Origin: Bacteroidota bacterium | GTDB taxonomy: Bacteria; Bacteroidota; Bacteroidia; Chitinophagales; Chitinophagaceae | DNA length: 16,528 nt | Direction: 5' to 3' | Assembly: GCA_023412975.1 (NCBI GenBank) | Contig: JAEZRB010000020.1 | Coordinates: 1-16,528 of the forward strand | In this document: piece after piece, positions 1 to 7,025 of the stretch | Numbering within the stretch: position 1 is the stretch's first letter | Layout of the letters: the number at the start of each line of letters is the position of its first letter | Notes under the pieces: model-generated | Told to the model about the DNA's origin: nothing | What the model saw: only the letters and a program-made list of their open reading frames with translations | Database searches by the model: none | Made by a program: the position numbers and the translations under genes

Positions 1-1
1 G

Positions 2-307
2 GGTATATCTTTCAAACTGGCTGATATGGCAACAGAAATTGAAGCGGCCGATCTGCTCACACTACAGGCCTGTGATCTGAAGAACAGGAAAAAGCCTGTG
101 ACCAAGGAAGCGGCGATGGCAAAATATTATTCCAGCGAAATAGCAGTAAAAGTGGCCAACGATGCGGTACAGGTTTTTGGCGGTTATGGGTACACCAAAG
201 ATTTCCCCGTTGAGAAATTTTACCGCGATGCCAAACTCTGCACTATCGGCGAAGGCACCAGTGAGATACAAAAGATCGTGATCGCACGGGAAGTGTTTCG
301 GAGTTGA
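2..307 (+). CDS. Acyl-CoA dehydrogenase, C-terminal fragment (5' end outside window)
   Basis: This is the last ~101 codons of an acyl-CoA dehydrogenase, a flavoenzyme that introduces the alpha,beta double bond in acyl-CoA during fatty-acid or branched-chain amino-acid breakdown. The reading frame is open from the first bases, so the gene begins upstream. The visible part is the C-terminal four-helix domain. It shows VQVFGGYGYTKDFPVEKFYRD, followed by IGEGTSEIQKIVIAREV, the family's C-terminal signature. The Glu of EGTSEIQ aligns with the catalytic base of medium- and short-chain acyl-CoA dehydrogenases. The stop is TGA at 305-307. The next gene converges from the other strand only 48 bases away. 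Family assignment is secure; chain-length specificity cannot be read from this fragment. Confidence 0.93.
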   Translation, partial: GISFKLADMATEIEAADLLTLQACDLKNRKKPVTKEAAMAKYYSSEIAVKVANDAVQVFGGYGYTKDFPVEKFYRDAKLCTIGEGTSEIQKIVIAREVFRS

Positions 308-340
308 GCTGAATAATTAAACGACTAATTGAACAACAGG

Positions 341-357
341 AAGCGATCTGCTCGCTT
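341..357. terminator. Small hairpin between convergent genes, possible terminator
   Basis: AAGCGA and TCGCTT (6 bp) flank a 5-base loop in the short gap between the convergent acyl-CoA dehydrogenase and ABC transporter genes. The right arm overlaps the ABC transporter stop codon. The downstream T-run on the plus strand is weak (ATTTAAATT), so the terminator role is inferred mainly from position. Confidence 0.35.
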
Positions 358-2161
358 ATTTAAATTCCTGCATCTCCACCAGCTTTTTATAGAAACCATT
401 TTGTTGGATCAGGTCATCATGCGTACCGCGCTCGACGATCTGTCCTTTTTGCAACACGATGATCTCATCGGCATGGCGAATGGTGGACAACCTGTGAGCG
501 ATAACGATACTGGTCCGGTTTTGCATCATATTATTGATGGCGTCCTGTACCAGGCGCTCGCTTTCTGTATCTAGCGATGAAGTGGCTTCATCGAGTATGA
601 GTATGGGTGGATTTTTTACAAGTGCCCGCGCAATTGTGAGACGCTGACGTTCCCCGCCACTGAGTTTGGTTCCCCTGTCACCGATATTCGAATCGTAGCC
701 GTCTTCTTTTTGCATGATAAAGTTGTGTGCATTGGCAACTTTTGCAGCTTCGATGATCTGATCTTCGGTTGCATCTTCCTTTCCAAAGCGGATATTGTTG
801 GCAATGGTATCATTAAACAGGATCGGTTCCTGGGTAACTATGCTCATAAGTCCGCGAACAGCGTGCAACGAGTACTCCCTGATGTTGACACCGTCGATCA
901 GCACTTCTCCACTGGTCACATCGTGAAATCTTGGTACAAGGTCGGCGAGGGTTGACTTGCCCGCTCCCGATGAACCAACAAGGGCTACCGTTTTGCCTTT
1001 TTCGATCACCAGGTTTATTTTATCCAGGATAATCGTGTCACCGTACATAAATGAAGCGTCGCGGAATTCAATTTTTGAATTAAAGGAATGTAATTGCCTG
1101 CCCGCCGTATTCTCATCCACTACCACAGGCGCTTTTAGTACATCTTCTACCCGATCGATCGCCGCTGCGCCACGCTGGATATTGAAGAAGGCTGAAGAAA
1201 TATTCTTTGCAGGGTTGATCAGCATGGCAAAGGAAGCGATATAGGCTATCAGTTCTTTTGCCTCCAGGCCGTCGCCACCAAGGACCAGCCGGCCACCAAA
1301 ATAAAGTATGGTGCTAAGCACAATTACGCCTAGTAATTCAGTAAGCGGACCGGCCAGGTCTCTCCGCGCGCCCATCTTTTTCCTGACCTCATACAATTCC
1401 GCGTTCACTTTATGAAATCTCGAGCTCAGTAATTTTTCAAGCAAAAAAGCTTTGATCACCCGCAAACCTCCGAGCGTTTCATCCAGGATGGAAAGGCCTT
1501 CGCCAAGTTTGATGGCCGCATCCTGTGACTGTCTTTTTAAGGTGCGGCTTACCCGCCCGATCAGGATACCGGTGACCGGCAAAAGCACCAATAAGAATAA
1601 AGAAAGCTGTGGTGAAATGATGAGCAGGAAAAGCAGGTAACCTAAAACAGTCAGCGGATCTTTGATGAGACCATCGAATGTTCCCACCACCGAATTCTCG
1701 ATCTCGGCGATATCGTTTGTCATTCTAGAGATCACATCGCCTTTTCTTTTTTCAGTAAAATAACCCACAGGCAATCGAAGTATCTTATCATAAAGCTCAC
1801 CCCGCAACTGGGTTATGATCGCAGCACGAACAGGTACAGAAATACGATTTGATAGATAAATAAATAGATTTTTAAAAAAAGTGGCTGTGATGATGAAAAT
1901 GCAGATGGCCGTGAGACCGGCGATACTTCCTCCTTTTTCAATAATACCTACCAGGGTATCGGTGATATAAGAGCCCAGAGCATTGGTCCTGACCATATCG
2001 CTGCCAGGCGCACCTGTTTCAAAAATGAGTCCGAAGAAAGGGATCAGCATCCCGATAGAAATAACGCCAAAAAAAGTCGCGAGAACTGTGCATAGTAAGT
2101 AAAGCGCAATCTTACCCCTATGATTCTTCAGATAGCCAAAAATCCTTGAAAATTTCTTCAT
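356..2161 (-). CDS. MsbA-like ABC exporter half-transporter (fused membrane and ATPase domains)
   Basis: A 601-residue ABC exporter half-transporter, expected to act as a homodimer in the inner membrane and to move lipid or other hydrophobic substrates outward using ATP. The N-terminal ~340 residues form a six-helix transmembrane domain. The ATPase domain has Walker A GSSGAGKST (about 396-404), Q-loop VTQEP, signature LSGGERQ (500-506), Walker B ILILDEA (520-526) and the H-loop His of IAHRLST (about 556). All catalytic residues are intact. The frame stays open to 2239, but the ATG at 2161 (MKKFSRIFGYLKNHRGK) fits the family better. A candidate promoter element also lies inside the extended version. 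It is divergent from rbfA. MsbA-type lipid A flippase is one possibility; substrate is not readable from sequence. Confidence 0.9.
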   Translation of the reverse strand: MKKFSRIFGYLKNHRGKIALYLLCTVLATFFGVISIGMLIPFFGLIFETGAPGSDMVRTNALGSYITDTLVGIIEKGGSIAGLTAICIFIITATFFKNLFIYLSNRISVPVRAAIITQLRGELYDKILRLPVGYFTEKRKGDVISRMTNDIAEIENSVVGTFDGLIKDPLTVLGYLLFLLIISPQLSLFLLVLLPVTGILIGRVSRTLKRQSQDAAIKLGEGLSILDETLGGLRVIKAFLLEKLLSSRFHKVNAELYEVRKKMGARRDLAGPLTELLGVIVLSTILYFGGRLVLGGDGLEAKELIAYIASFAMLINPAKNISSAFFNIQRGAAAIDRVEDVLKAPVVVDENTAGRQLHSFNSKIEFRDASFMYGDTIILDKINLVIEKGKTVALVGSSGAGKSTLADLVPRFHDVTSGEVLIDGVNIREYSLHAVRGLMSIVTQEPILFNDTIANNIRFGKEDATEDQIIEAAKVANAHNFIMQKEDGYDSNIGDRGTKLSGGERQRLTIARALVKNPPILILDEATSSLDTESERLVQDAINNMMQNRTSIVIAHRLSTIRHADEIIVLQKGQIVERGTHDDLIQQNGFYKKLVEMQEFK

Positions 2162-2188
2162 TGACTCGTGTAAAACGCTTAAACGGTG

Positions 2189-2196
2189 CAAAGTAA
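2189..2196 (-). promoter_or_regulatory. Candidate -7 promoter element for the ABC transporter
   Basis: On the minus strand this reads TTACTTTG, 7 of 8 matches to the Bacteroidota -7 consensus TAnnTTTG. It ends 28 bases before the ATG at 2161. No convincing TTTG -33 element is seen upstream. If real, it excludes translation starts upstream of 2161. Confidence 0.3.
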
Positions 2197-2314
2197 GTAA
2201 TTTTACAGTGTCTTTATTTTTGAAATAGCCTGCAGACAATCTAAAAAGGAAGTAATGCTGAATTCATATCTTCCCGCCTCCCCGGCTAAAAGAATAAGAT
2301 ATAAATGATATAAT

Positions 2315-2689
2315 ATGGAAGAAGGAAAGAGACAAAAACAGATCGCGGGTCTGCTGCATGAAGAGATGAGCACGATTTTTCAACGCCTGGGCTTGAATAT
2401 GATAGATGGAGGTATGGTGTCCATATCCTCCGTGAAGGTGACACCCGACCTGCTGGAAGCCCGGTTTTACCTAAGCCTGTTCCAGGTGAAGGATGTAGAG
2501 GCAGCCCTGAAAAAGATAGAGGAAAGGCATCATGAAATAAAAAAGGAACTAGCTGCGAAAGTGCGTCACCAGTTGCGCAGTATTCCCGTGCTGAAATTCT
2601 TCCAGGACGATACCCTGGATCATGTTTTCAAACTGGAAGAGTTATTTAAAAAAATAAAGGAAGAAAATCCACCTTCCCAGGAAGATTAA
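2315..2689 (+). CDS. rbfA: Ribosome-binding factor A
   Basis: A 124-residue RbfA, the small single-KH-domain protein that binds the 30S subunit and assists late 16S rRNA maturation and cold adaptation. The N-terminal helix KRQKQIAGLLHEEMSTIFQR is typical. It is followed by the central VSISSVKVTPDLLEARFYLS strand region (the usual 'T.V.vspDL..A.vyvS' pattern), and then HQLRSIPVLKFFQDDTLDH, which matches the conserved 'lr.P.l.F..D.s...' ending. Length is normal. The ATG start is the only one compatible with the conserved N-terminus. The gene lies 49 bases before a LolC/E-like permease on the same strand, probably co-transcribed. Confidence 0.93.
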   Translation: MEEGKRQKQIAGLLHEEMSTIFQRLGLNMIDGGMVSISSVKVTPDLLEARFYLSLFQVKDVEAALKKIEERHHEIKKELAAKVRHQLRSIPVLKFFQDDTLDHVFKLEELFKKIKEENPPSQED

Positions 2690-2738
2690 TAATACAGTGC
2701 AGCCACATGATCCGGGATAAACACCAACACGATAAGGC

Positions 2739-3998
2739 ATGATCAAACCAGGTTCTTCTGAAGGGGGAAAGGGCTATACATTTCTTTTTGCCTGGCGATA
2801 TTTCAAAGCCAAAAAATCCATCAATGCTATCAATGTGATCGCAAGGATAAGCATCGCGGCCATCGTGATCGGTACCGCGGCTTTGATATTGGTGTTGAGC
2901 GTGTTCAACGGTTTCGAAGGTTTGGTAAAATCGCTGTACTCTTCTTTTTACACTGATCTCAAAGTATTACCTGCAACGGGTAAAACCATTACCGTCACTC
3001 CCGACCAGATCAGCCAGCTTAAAAGTATCCGCGGTATCAGGAACCATACCCTGGTGCTGGAGGAGAAAGCTTTGGTTCAAAATGGCGATTACCAGTCGAT
3101 CGTTTACCTGAAAGGGGTGGATGACAATTACCGCTACGTAACCGGTGTGGCTGATCATATTGTAAAAGGAGAGTACAACCTGGGTACCGCGGATGATCCT
3201 AAACTCATTCTCGGCGCCGGTGTGGAAGGCGCCCTTGGAATTCGGGCGGATATGGATATGTTTTTCCTTAAAATCTATCTACCCCGTAAAAGTAGTTCCG
3301 AGCGGATCGATCCTTTGAATGATATCAGTAATGATTCGATCCGTACCTCTTCGGCATTCCAGATCCAGCAGGATTTTGACAATAAATATGGTATTACCAA
3401 TATTGATTTTGTACGCCAGGCGCTAAAGTCCGCGCCTGATGAATACAGTGGTGTTGAGATCAGCCTGGTCGATCCCACGGATGCCGACAAACTGAAGCGT
3501 GAAGTAAAAAAGGTGTTCGGTGAAAATTACCTCGTTCAAACGATCTATGAACAGAATCAAAGTCTGTATGCGGTAATGAACCTGGAACGCTGGATCATCT
3601 ATGGTGTGCTCTGCCTGATACTGGTGGTGGCAGCTTTTAATATGATCGGGGCACTCACCATGCTGGTGCTGGAAAAGCAAAAAGATATCAGTATCCTCCA
3701 TGCCCTTGGAGCCAATAAAAACTTTATTCAAAGGATCTTCCTGGGAGAGGGTATGTTGCTGGCGTTGATCGGCACGGCAGGAGGGATGTTACTGGCACTG
3801 ATCATCGTCGTGCTCCAGATAAACTTTCACCTTATCCCTTTGCAGGGTGGGTCATTCCTGATAGCTTATTTCCCGGTAAAACTGCGGTTGATGGACTTTG
3901 TACTGGTAACCGCTACAGTATTTGTGATAGCCCTGCTGGCCTCATGGATCCCTTCGCGAAAAGCCGCGAAACAGGAATTCTCCCTTCGAACCGAATAA
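2739..3998 (+). CDS. LolC/LolE-like ABC transporter permease (FtsX family)
   Basis: A 419-residue inner-membrane permease of the FtsX/MacB family, closest in pattern to LolC/LolE, which extract lipoproteins from the inner membrane for transfer to the outer membrane. It has one N-terminal membrane helix (about 37-60) preceded by the characteristic FLFAWRYFKAKKSINAIN. A large periplasmic domain (about 62-280) follows. Three C-terminal helices come next, with the coupling segment LVLEKQKDISILHALGANKN between the second and third helices overall. No ATPase is encoded in the gene or next to it, so its LolD-type partner must be elsewhere. ATG at 2739 is preceded by an AAGG sequence. It follows rbfA by 49 bases and ends convergent with the transketolase subunit. 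Confidence 0.87.
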   Translation: MIKPGSSEGGKGYTFLFAWRYFKAKKSINAINVIARISIAAIVIGTAALILVLSVFNGFEGLVKSLYSSFYTDLKVLPATGKTITVTPDQISQLKSIRGIRNHTLVLEEKALVQNGDYQSIVYLKGVDDNYRYVTGVADHIVKGEYNLGTADDPKLILGAGVEGALGIRADMDMFFLKIYLPRKSSSERIDPLNDISNDSIRTSSAFQIQQDFDNKYGITNIDFVRQALKSAPDEYSGVEISLVDPTDADKLKREVKKVFGENYLVQTIYEQNQSLYAVMNLERWIIYGVLCLILVVAAFNMIGALTMLVLEKQKDISILHALGANKNFIQRIFLGEGMLLALIGTAGGMLLALIIVVLQINFHLIPLQGGSFLIAYFPVKLRLMDFVLVTATVFVIALLASWIPSRKAAKQEFSLRTE

Positions 3999-4011
3999 TC
4001 CAGCATCCCAC
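3998..4011. repeat. Two heptad units of the ATCCAGC family
   Basis: The 11-mer ATCCAGCATCC here, starting at the last base of the permease stop codon, recurs exactly at 4044-4054. It reads as heptads beginning with ATCC. The two copies flank the hairpin at 4007-4032. Confidence 0.55.
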
Positions 4012-4032
4012 CTTCGCTAAAGCTACGGTGGG
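4007..4032. terminator. Imperfect 26-bp palindrome, probable bidirectional terminator or REP-like element
   Basis: CCCACC and GGTGGG form a perfect 6-bp outer stem around a partly self-complementary centre (GCT...AGC). It sits in the 61-base gap between two convergent genes, the expected place for a bidirectional terminator. There is no strong T-run on either side, so a REP-like intergenic element is an alternative. Confidence 0.5.
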
Positions 4033-4043
4033 CAGTGCCAACT

Positions 4044-4064
4044 ATCCAGCATCCTGTATCTAGT
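4044..4064. repeat. Three tandem heptads (ATCCAGC family) running into the transketolase stop
   Basis: Three contiguous 7-base units of the form ATCYNGN lie at 4044-4050, 4051-4057 and 4058-4064. The third covers the complement of the transketolase TAG stop (4060-4062), so the array spans a gene boundary. Confidence 0.5.
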
Positions 4065-4893
4065 AATCTCCCAACGTCTCCTCCAACTGCGCCAACGCCT
4101 TCGCCAGCTGTTCATCATTGGGCGCTATCCCATGCCATTCGTGTGAGCCTTCCATAAAGTCCACACCTTTGCCCATCTCTGTGTGCATCATGATACCGAT
4201 GGGTTTGCCCTGGCCGGTAAGTGATTTTGCTTTTTCAAGTGTGGCCACCACATCATCCATGTCGTTGCCATTCATTTCAAGGGTGGTCCAGCCAAAGGCT
4301 TCGAACTTTTCTTTGATATTACCCAGGCTCATCACTTTATCCGTGGGGCCGTCGATCTGCTGGCCATTCCAGTCTACGGTGGAGATCAGGTTGTCAACTT
4401 TATGATGAGCTGCGAACATGATCGCTTCCCATACCTGTCCCTCGTCAAGTTCGCCATCGCCGTGGAGCGAAAACACGAGGTTTTTATCATTGTTCAGCCT
4501 TTTTGCCAAAGCCGCACCAATCGCTACGCTCATGCCCTGGCCAAGGGAACCGCTGGCAATCCGGATACCGGGCAGATGTTCATGGGTTGCCGGGTGTCCC
4601 TGCAGCCTCGAGTTCAGTTTACGGAAGGTGGCCAGTTCCTTTACGTCAAAATAGCCAGACCGTGCCAGGGTAGCATAGTAAACAGGCGAAATATGGCCAT
4701 TGGAAAGTACGAACACATCTTCGTTAGTGGCATCCATGTTGAATGCCGGATCGTGCTTCATTACCTTGAAGTACAGGGCGGTAAAATACTCGGTACAGCC
4801 CAGTGAACCACCTGGGTGACCACTACTGCTACCATGTACCATTCTGACGATATCACGCCTTATTTGTGATGCAATTGCCTTGAGCTCAGCCAT
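4060..4893 (-). CDS. Transketolase, N-terminal (ThDP pyrophosphate-binding) subunit
   Basis: A 277-residue N-terminal half of transketolase, the pentose-phosphate enzyme that moves two-carbon ketol units between sugar phosphates. The visible features are SSSGHPGGSLG near residue 22, the SNGHISPVYYA segment, and GSLGQGMSVAIGAALA. The ThDP/Mg motif begins GDGELDEGQVWEA and ends at VDWNGQQIDG. Bacteroidota and some other bacteria split transketolase into N- and C-terminal subunits, usually encoded side by side. Here the downstream neighbour is a convergent, unrelated permease, so the C-terminal subunit (pyrimidine-binding half) is not adjacent on that side, and none occurs in the window. The protein is complete for this subunit type. 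ATG at 4893 gives the expected N-terminus. Confidence 0.93.
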   Translation of the reverse strand: MAELKAIASQIRRDIVRMVHGSSSGHPGGSLGCTEYFTALYFKVMKHDPAFNMDATNEDVFVLSNGHISPVYYATLARSGYFDVKELATFRKLNSRLQGHPATHEHLPGIRIASGSLGQGMSVAIGAALAKRLNNDKNLVFSLHGDGELDEGQVWEAIMFAAHHKVDNLISTVDWNGQQIDGPTDKVMSLGNIKEKFEAFGWTTLEMNGNDMDDVVATLEKAKSLTGQGKPIGIMMHTEMGKGVDFMEGSHEWHGIAPNDEQLAKALAQLEETLGDY

Positions 4894-4955
4894 AAAAATT
4901 AGGAACTTTTTAAACTTTTTGTATCTTGCCGCCTCAAATATCCTGAGAGTGCCGC

Positions 4956-4971
4956 AAAAATGCGCATTTTT
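4956..4971. other. Perfect 16-bp palindrome in a divergent promoter region
   Basis: AAAAATGC followed directly by its reverse complement GCATTTTT. It lies in the 233-base divergent spacer, 62 bases before the transketolase ATG and 155 bases before the WecA-like start. The position suits an operator; an AT-rich palindrome of this length could also be structural. Near it, minus-strand GATATTTG (4935-4942) is a 7/8 match to the -7 consensus for the transketolase gene. Confidence 0.4.
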
Positions 4972-5098
4972 TATTGATTAAAGTCCATCCGGTGATAAAA
5001 GTCTGTTTTTAAGCCAAACGGTCCTGACGGGATTGATGTTTAATGTTTGACTGATATTAAATAGATCAAAACCAATGAAAATCTGAATGGGTTAATCC

Positions 5099-5106
5099 TA
5101 TTTTTG
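5099..5106 (+). promoter_or_regulatory. Candidate -7 promoter element of the WecA-like gene
   Basis: TATTTTTG is an exact match to the Bacteroidota -7 consensus TAnnTTTG. Its last base lies 21 bases before the ATG at 5127, implying a short leader. No clear TTTG -33 box is found. Confidence 0.5.
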
Positions 5107-5126
5107 AAACCGTAAATCCCTGCTTG

Positions 5127-6260
5127 ATGCTAGATGTATTGTTAACAGCTTCTGTTTCTTTCATAATATCTTTCCTGGCTATACCAGTTGTTTTGCAGAT
5201 TGCAGAACAGAAAAAATTATATGACGTTCCTGATGAAAGAAAAGTTCACACACATGCTGTCACTTCGCTGGGTGGCGTCGGGATTTTCGGAGGTTTTCTT
5301 TTAGCTGCCTTATTATCCATCCAGGGTTATCTGAATCCTGAGTTCCAATACTTTTTTGCTGCGGCCCTTGTAATTTTCTTTTTGGGATTAAAAGACGACC
5401 TGGTGGTGCTGTCGGCCAGCAAGAAATTCATCGGCCAGGTAGTTGCAGCATCCATCATCATTCATTTGGGTGGCATCCGCCTCGATAGTATGTATGGTCT
5501 TTTTGGGTTTGATGAAGTACCCGAAGCCTTTTCACTAGCCATGACCTATCTGACTATCATAGTGGTTATCAACTCATTCAACCTTATTGATGGTATCGAT
5601 GGACTGGCGGCCAGCCTCGGCATCATGACGATGCTGGTGTTTGGAACCTATTTCTTTATGGCTGGATACCAGGCCTATGCATTGCTGGCATATTCACTTT
5701 GCGGTAGCCTTGTCGCCTTCCTTATCTTTAATCATCATCCCGCTAAAATATTCATGGGCGATTCGGGATCACTGATGATCGGTCTTATTAATTCTATTCT
5801 AGTTATCAAATTCATCAACATTGCCAGCGATCCTGCGGGACTTATTCCCATCAAGTCGGCAGTGGCAATTGGTTTTTCAATACTGATCGTACCCCTGTTG
5901 GATACACTGCGGGTTTTTGCGGTTCGTATTTACAAAGGCAAATCTCCATTCACACCTGACCGTAACCATATCCATCACCTGCTGATGAACTGGGGACTGG
6001 GTCATGCAGCCATCACGTTGCTCAGTGTTGGGATCAATGTTGGATTTATAGTAATGTCTTATACCTCGCGGTCGATCGGGCCCACCTACCTGCTGCTGAG
6101 TATGCTTTGTATATCGTTTTTGGGTTTTGGTTTCCTGTATTATCGCAGACCAAGACGTACCACTATTACAATTGCCAAGCGCAAGGGCACTACTGAACTA
6201 AAGCCTGCTTCGAAAGTGGTAACACTTACCCCGGAAGCTGCTACGGCAGATCATAATTGA
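5127..6260 (+). CDS. WecA/MraY-family undecaprenyl-phosphate glycosyl-1-phosphate transferase
   Basis: A 377-residue polytopic membrane enzyme of the PNPT family. It transfers a sugar-1-phosphate from a UDP-sugar to undecaprenyl phosphate, the first membrane step of O-antigen, exopolysaccharide or similar glycan assembly. The family landmarks are intact: DVPDERKVHTHAVTSLGGVG (33-52); the Asp pair of GLKDDL (90-91), matching the catalytic/Mg positions of WecA; NLIDGIDGLA (142-151); FMGDSGSLMIG with Asp202; and the cytosolic RNHIHHLL (269-276) typical of WecA-type enzymes rather than MraY. About ten or eleven membrane helices are expected. A TTG codon precedes the ATG at 5127; ATG is preferred because it lies 21 bases after an exact -7 element. 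No glycosyltransferase cluster surrounds it. The sugar is not determined; GlcNAc is the usual guess. Confidence 0.9.
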   Translation: MLDVLLTASVSFIISFLAIPVVLQIAEQKKLYDVPDERKVHTHAVTSLGGVGIFGGFLLAALLSIQGYLNPEFQYFFAAALVIFFLGLKDDLVVLSASKKFIGQVVAASIIIHLGGIRLDSMYGLFGFDEVPEAFSLAMTYLTIIVVINSFNLIDGIDGLAASLGIMTMLVFGTYFFMAGYQAYALLAYSLCGSLVAFLIFNHHPAKIFMGDSGSLMIGLINSILVIKFINIASDPAGLIPIKSAVAIGFSILIVPLLDTLRVFAVRIYKGKSPFTPDRNHIHHLLMNWGLGHAAITLLSVGINVGFIVMSYTSRSIGPTYLLLSMLCISFLGFGFLYYRRPRRTTITIAKRKGTTELKPASKVVTLTPEAATADHN

Positions 6261-6352
6261 GATTAAATTCCGTAACACAAGTCGAAAGCTTTTTAAACAG
6301 GACCTTGTTATTCCTGCAAATTTTCATGGCCTATTTAATGTCCATATTTTAT

Positions 6353-6360
6353 TAGCTTTG
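6353..6360 (+). promoter_or_regulatory. Candidate -7 promoter element of frr
   Basis: TAGCTTTG exactly matches TAnnTTTG and ends 21 bases before the frr ATG at 6381, the same spacing as for the preceding gene. A -33 TTTG is not evident. Confidence 0.5.
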
Positions 6361-6380
6361 CCTCTCAATTTTTGAATCTT

Positions 6381-6944
6381 ATGACAGACGATACATCAAA
6401 AATTATTCAGGGCGCTGAGGAGATGATGAAAAAAGCGATCAATCACCTGGAAGCAGAACTTATAAAAATACGCGCAGGTAAGGCCAATCCCCAAATGCTG
6501 GACGGTGTTGTGGTAGATTACTACGGTTCGCCCATGCCGATCAACCAGGTGGCCAATATCAGTGTTTCAGATGCCCGAACCCTGACTATTCAGCCCTGGG
6601 AAAAAAATATGTTGCAACCGATCGAGCGGTCTATAATTAACGCCAACCTGGGCGTAACGCCGCAGAACGATGGCGCCCTGATCAGGTTGTTTATGCCTCC
6701 CCTTACAGAAGAAAGAAGAAAAGAACTCGTAAAAAGATGCCAGGCTGAGGGTGAACACTCTAAAGTTGCCGTGCGTAATATCCGTCGTGACGCCATCGAA
6801 AGTATAAAGAAGCTGCAGAAAAACGGCATGAGTGAAGATGCTGCCAAGGATGCCGAAGCTGAAGTACAGGGTGTTACGGACAAATTTATTAGCCAAATTG
6901 ACAAGCACCTTTCGACGAAGGAAAAAGAAATTATGTCAGTTTGA
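6381..6944 (+). CDS. frr: Ribosome recycling factor
   Basis: A 187-residue ribosome recycling factor, which with EF-G splits the post-termination ribosome. The conserved text is all present: LIKIRAGKANPQMLDGVVVDYYGSP, the domain I/II region ISVSDARTLTIQPWEK, LGVTPQNDGALIRLFMPPLTEERRKEL, and the long C-terminal helix VAVRNIRRDAIESIKKL. Length matches the family (about 185). A TTG three codons upstream is possible, but the ATG at 6381 is preferred by the promoter spacing and family N-terminus. In many bacteria frr follows pyrH; here it follows a WecA-like gene and has its own candidate promoter. A strong terminator lies 30 bases after the stop. Confidence 0.96.
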   Translation: MTDDTSKIIQGAEEMMKKAINHLEAELIKIRAGKANPQMLDGVVVDYYGSPMPINQVANISVSDARTLTIQPWEKNMLQPIERSIINANLGVTPQNDGALIRLFMPPLTEERRKELVKRCQAEGEHSKVAVRNIRRDAIESIKKLQKNGMSEDAAKDAEAEVQGVTDKFISQIDKHLSTKEKEIMSV

Positions 6945-6974
6945 TCCGTTCGCGATCATTTCGACAATAGTTTG

Positions 6975-7000
6975 GCAGCGCATTGCGCTGCTATTTTTTT
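6975..7000 (+). terminator. Rho-independent terminator of frr
   Basis: GCAGCGC and GCGCTGC form a perfect 7-bp GC-rich stem with a 3-base ATT loop, followed directly by TATTTTTTT. It lies 30 bases after the frr stop codon and is the clearest intrinsic terminator in the window. It also argues against an upstream start for the next gene, since a start at 6972 would place the terminator inside the coding sequence. Confidence 0.88.
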
Positions 7001-7025
7001 ATATTGTAGAAAAGTAATTCTTTAC

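Noticed and set aside
2162..2239. A 26-residue N-terminal extension of the ABC transporter
   Set aside because: It is not typical of the family and contains a candidate promoter element; the MKKFSRIF start at 2161 looks natural.
4402..4806. A 134-codon open frame antisense to the transketolase subunit
   Set aside because: It lies entirely inside a well-conserved enzyme gene on the other strand, with no start signal or family resemblance.
4904..4920. Direct repeat of AACTTTTT just before the transketolase start
   Set aside because: Low-complexity AT-rich leader sequence; two 8-base copies could easily arise by chance.
6972..7025. An 18-codon N-terminal extension of the PPK2 gene
   Set aside because: It would run through the strong frr terminator at 6975-7000, and its residues do not resemble the PPK2 N-terminus; ATG 7026 is preferred.
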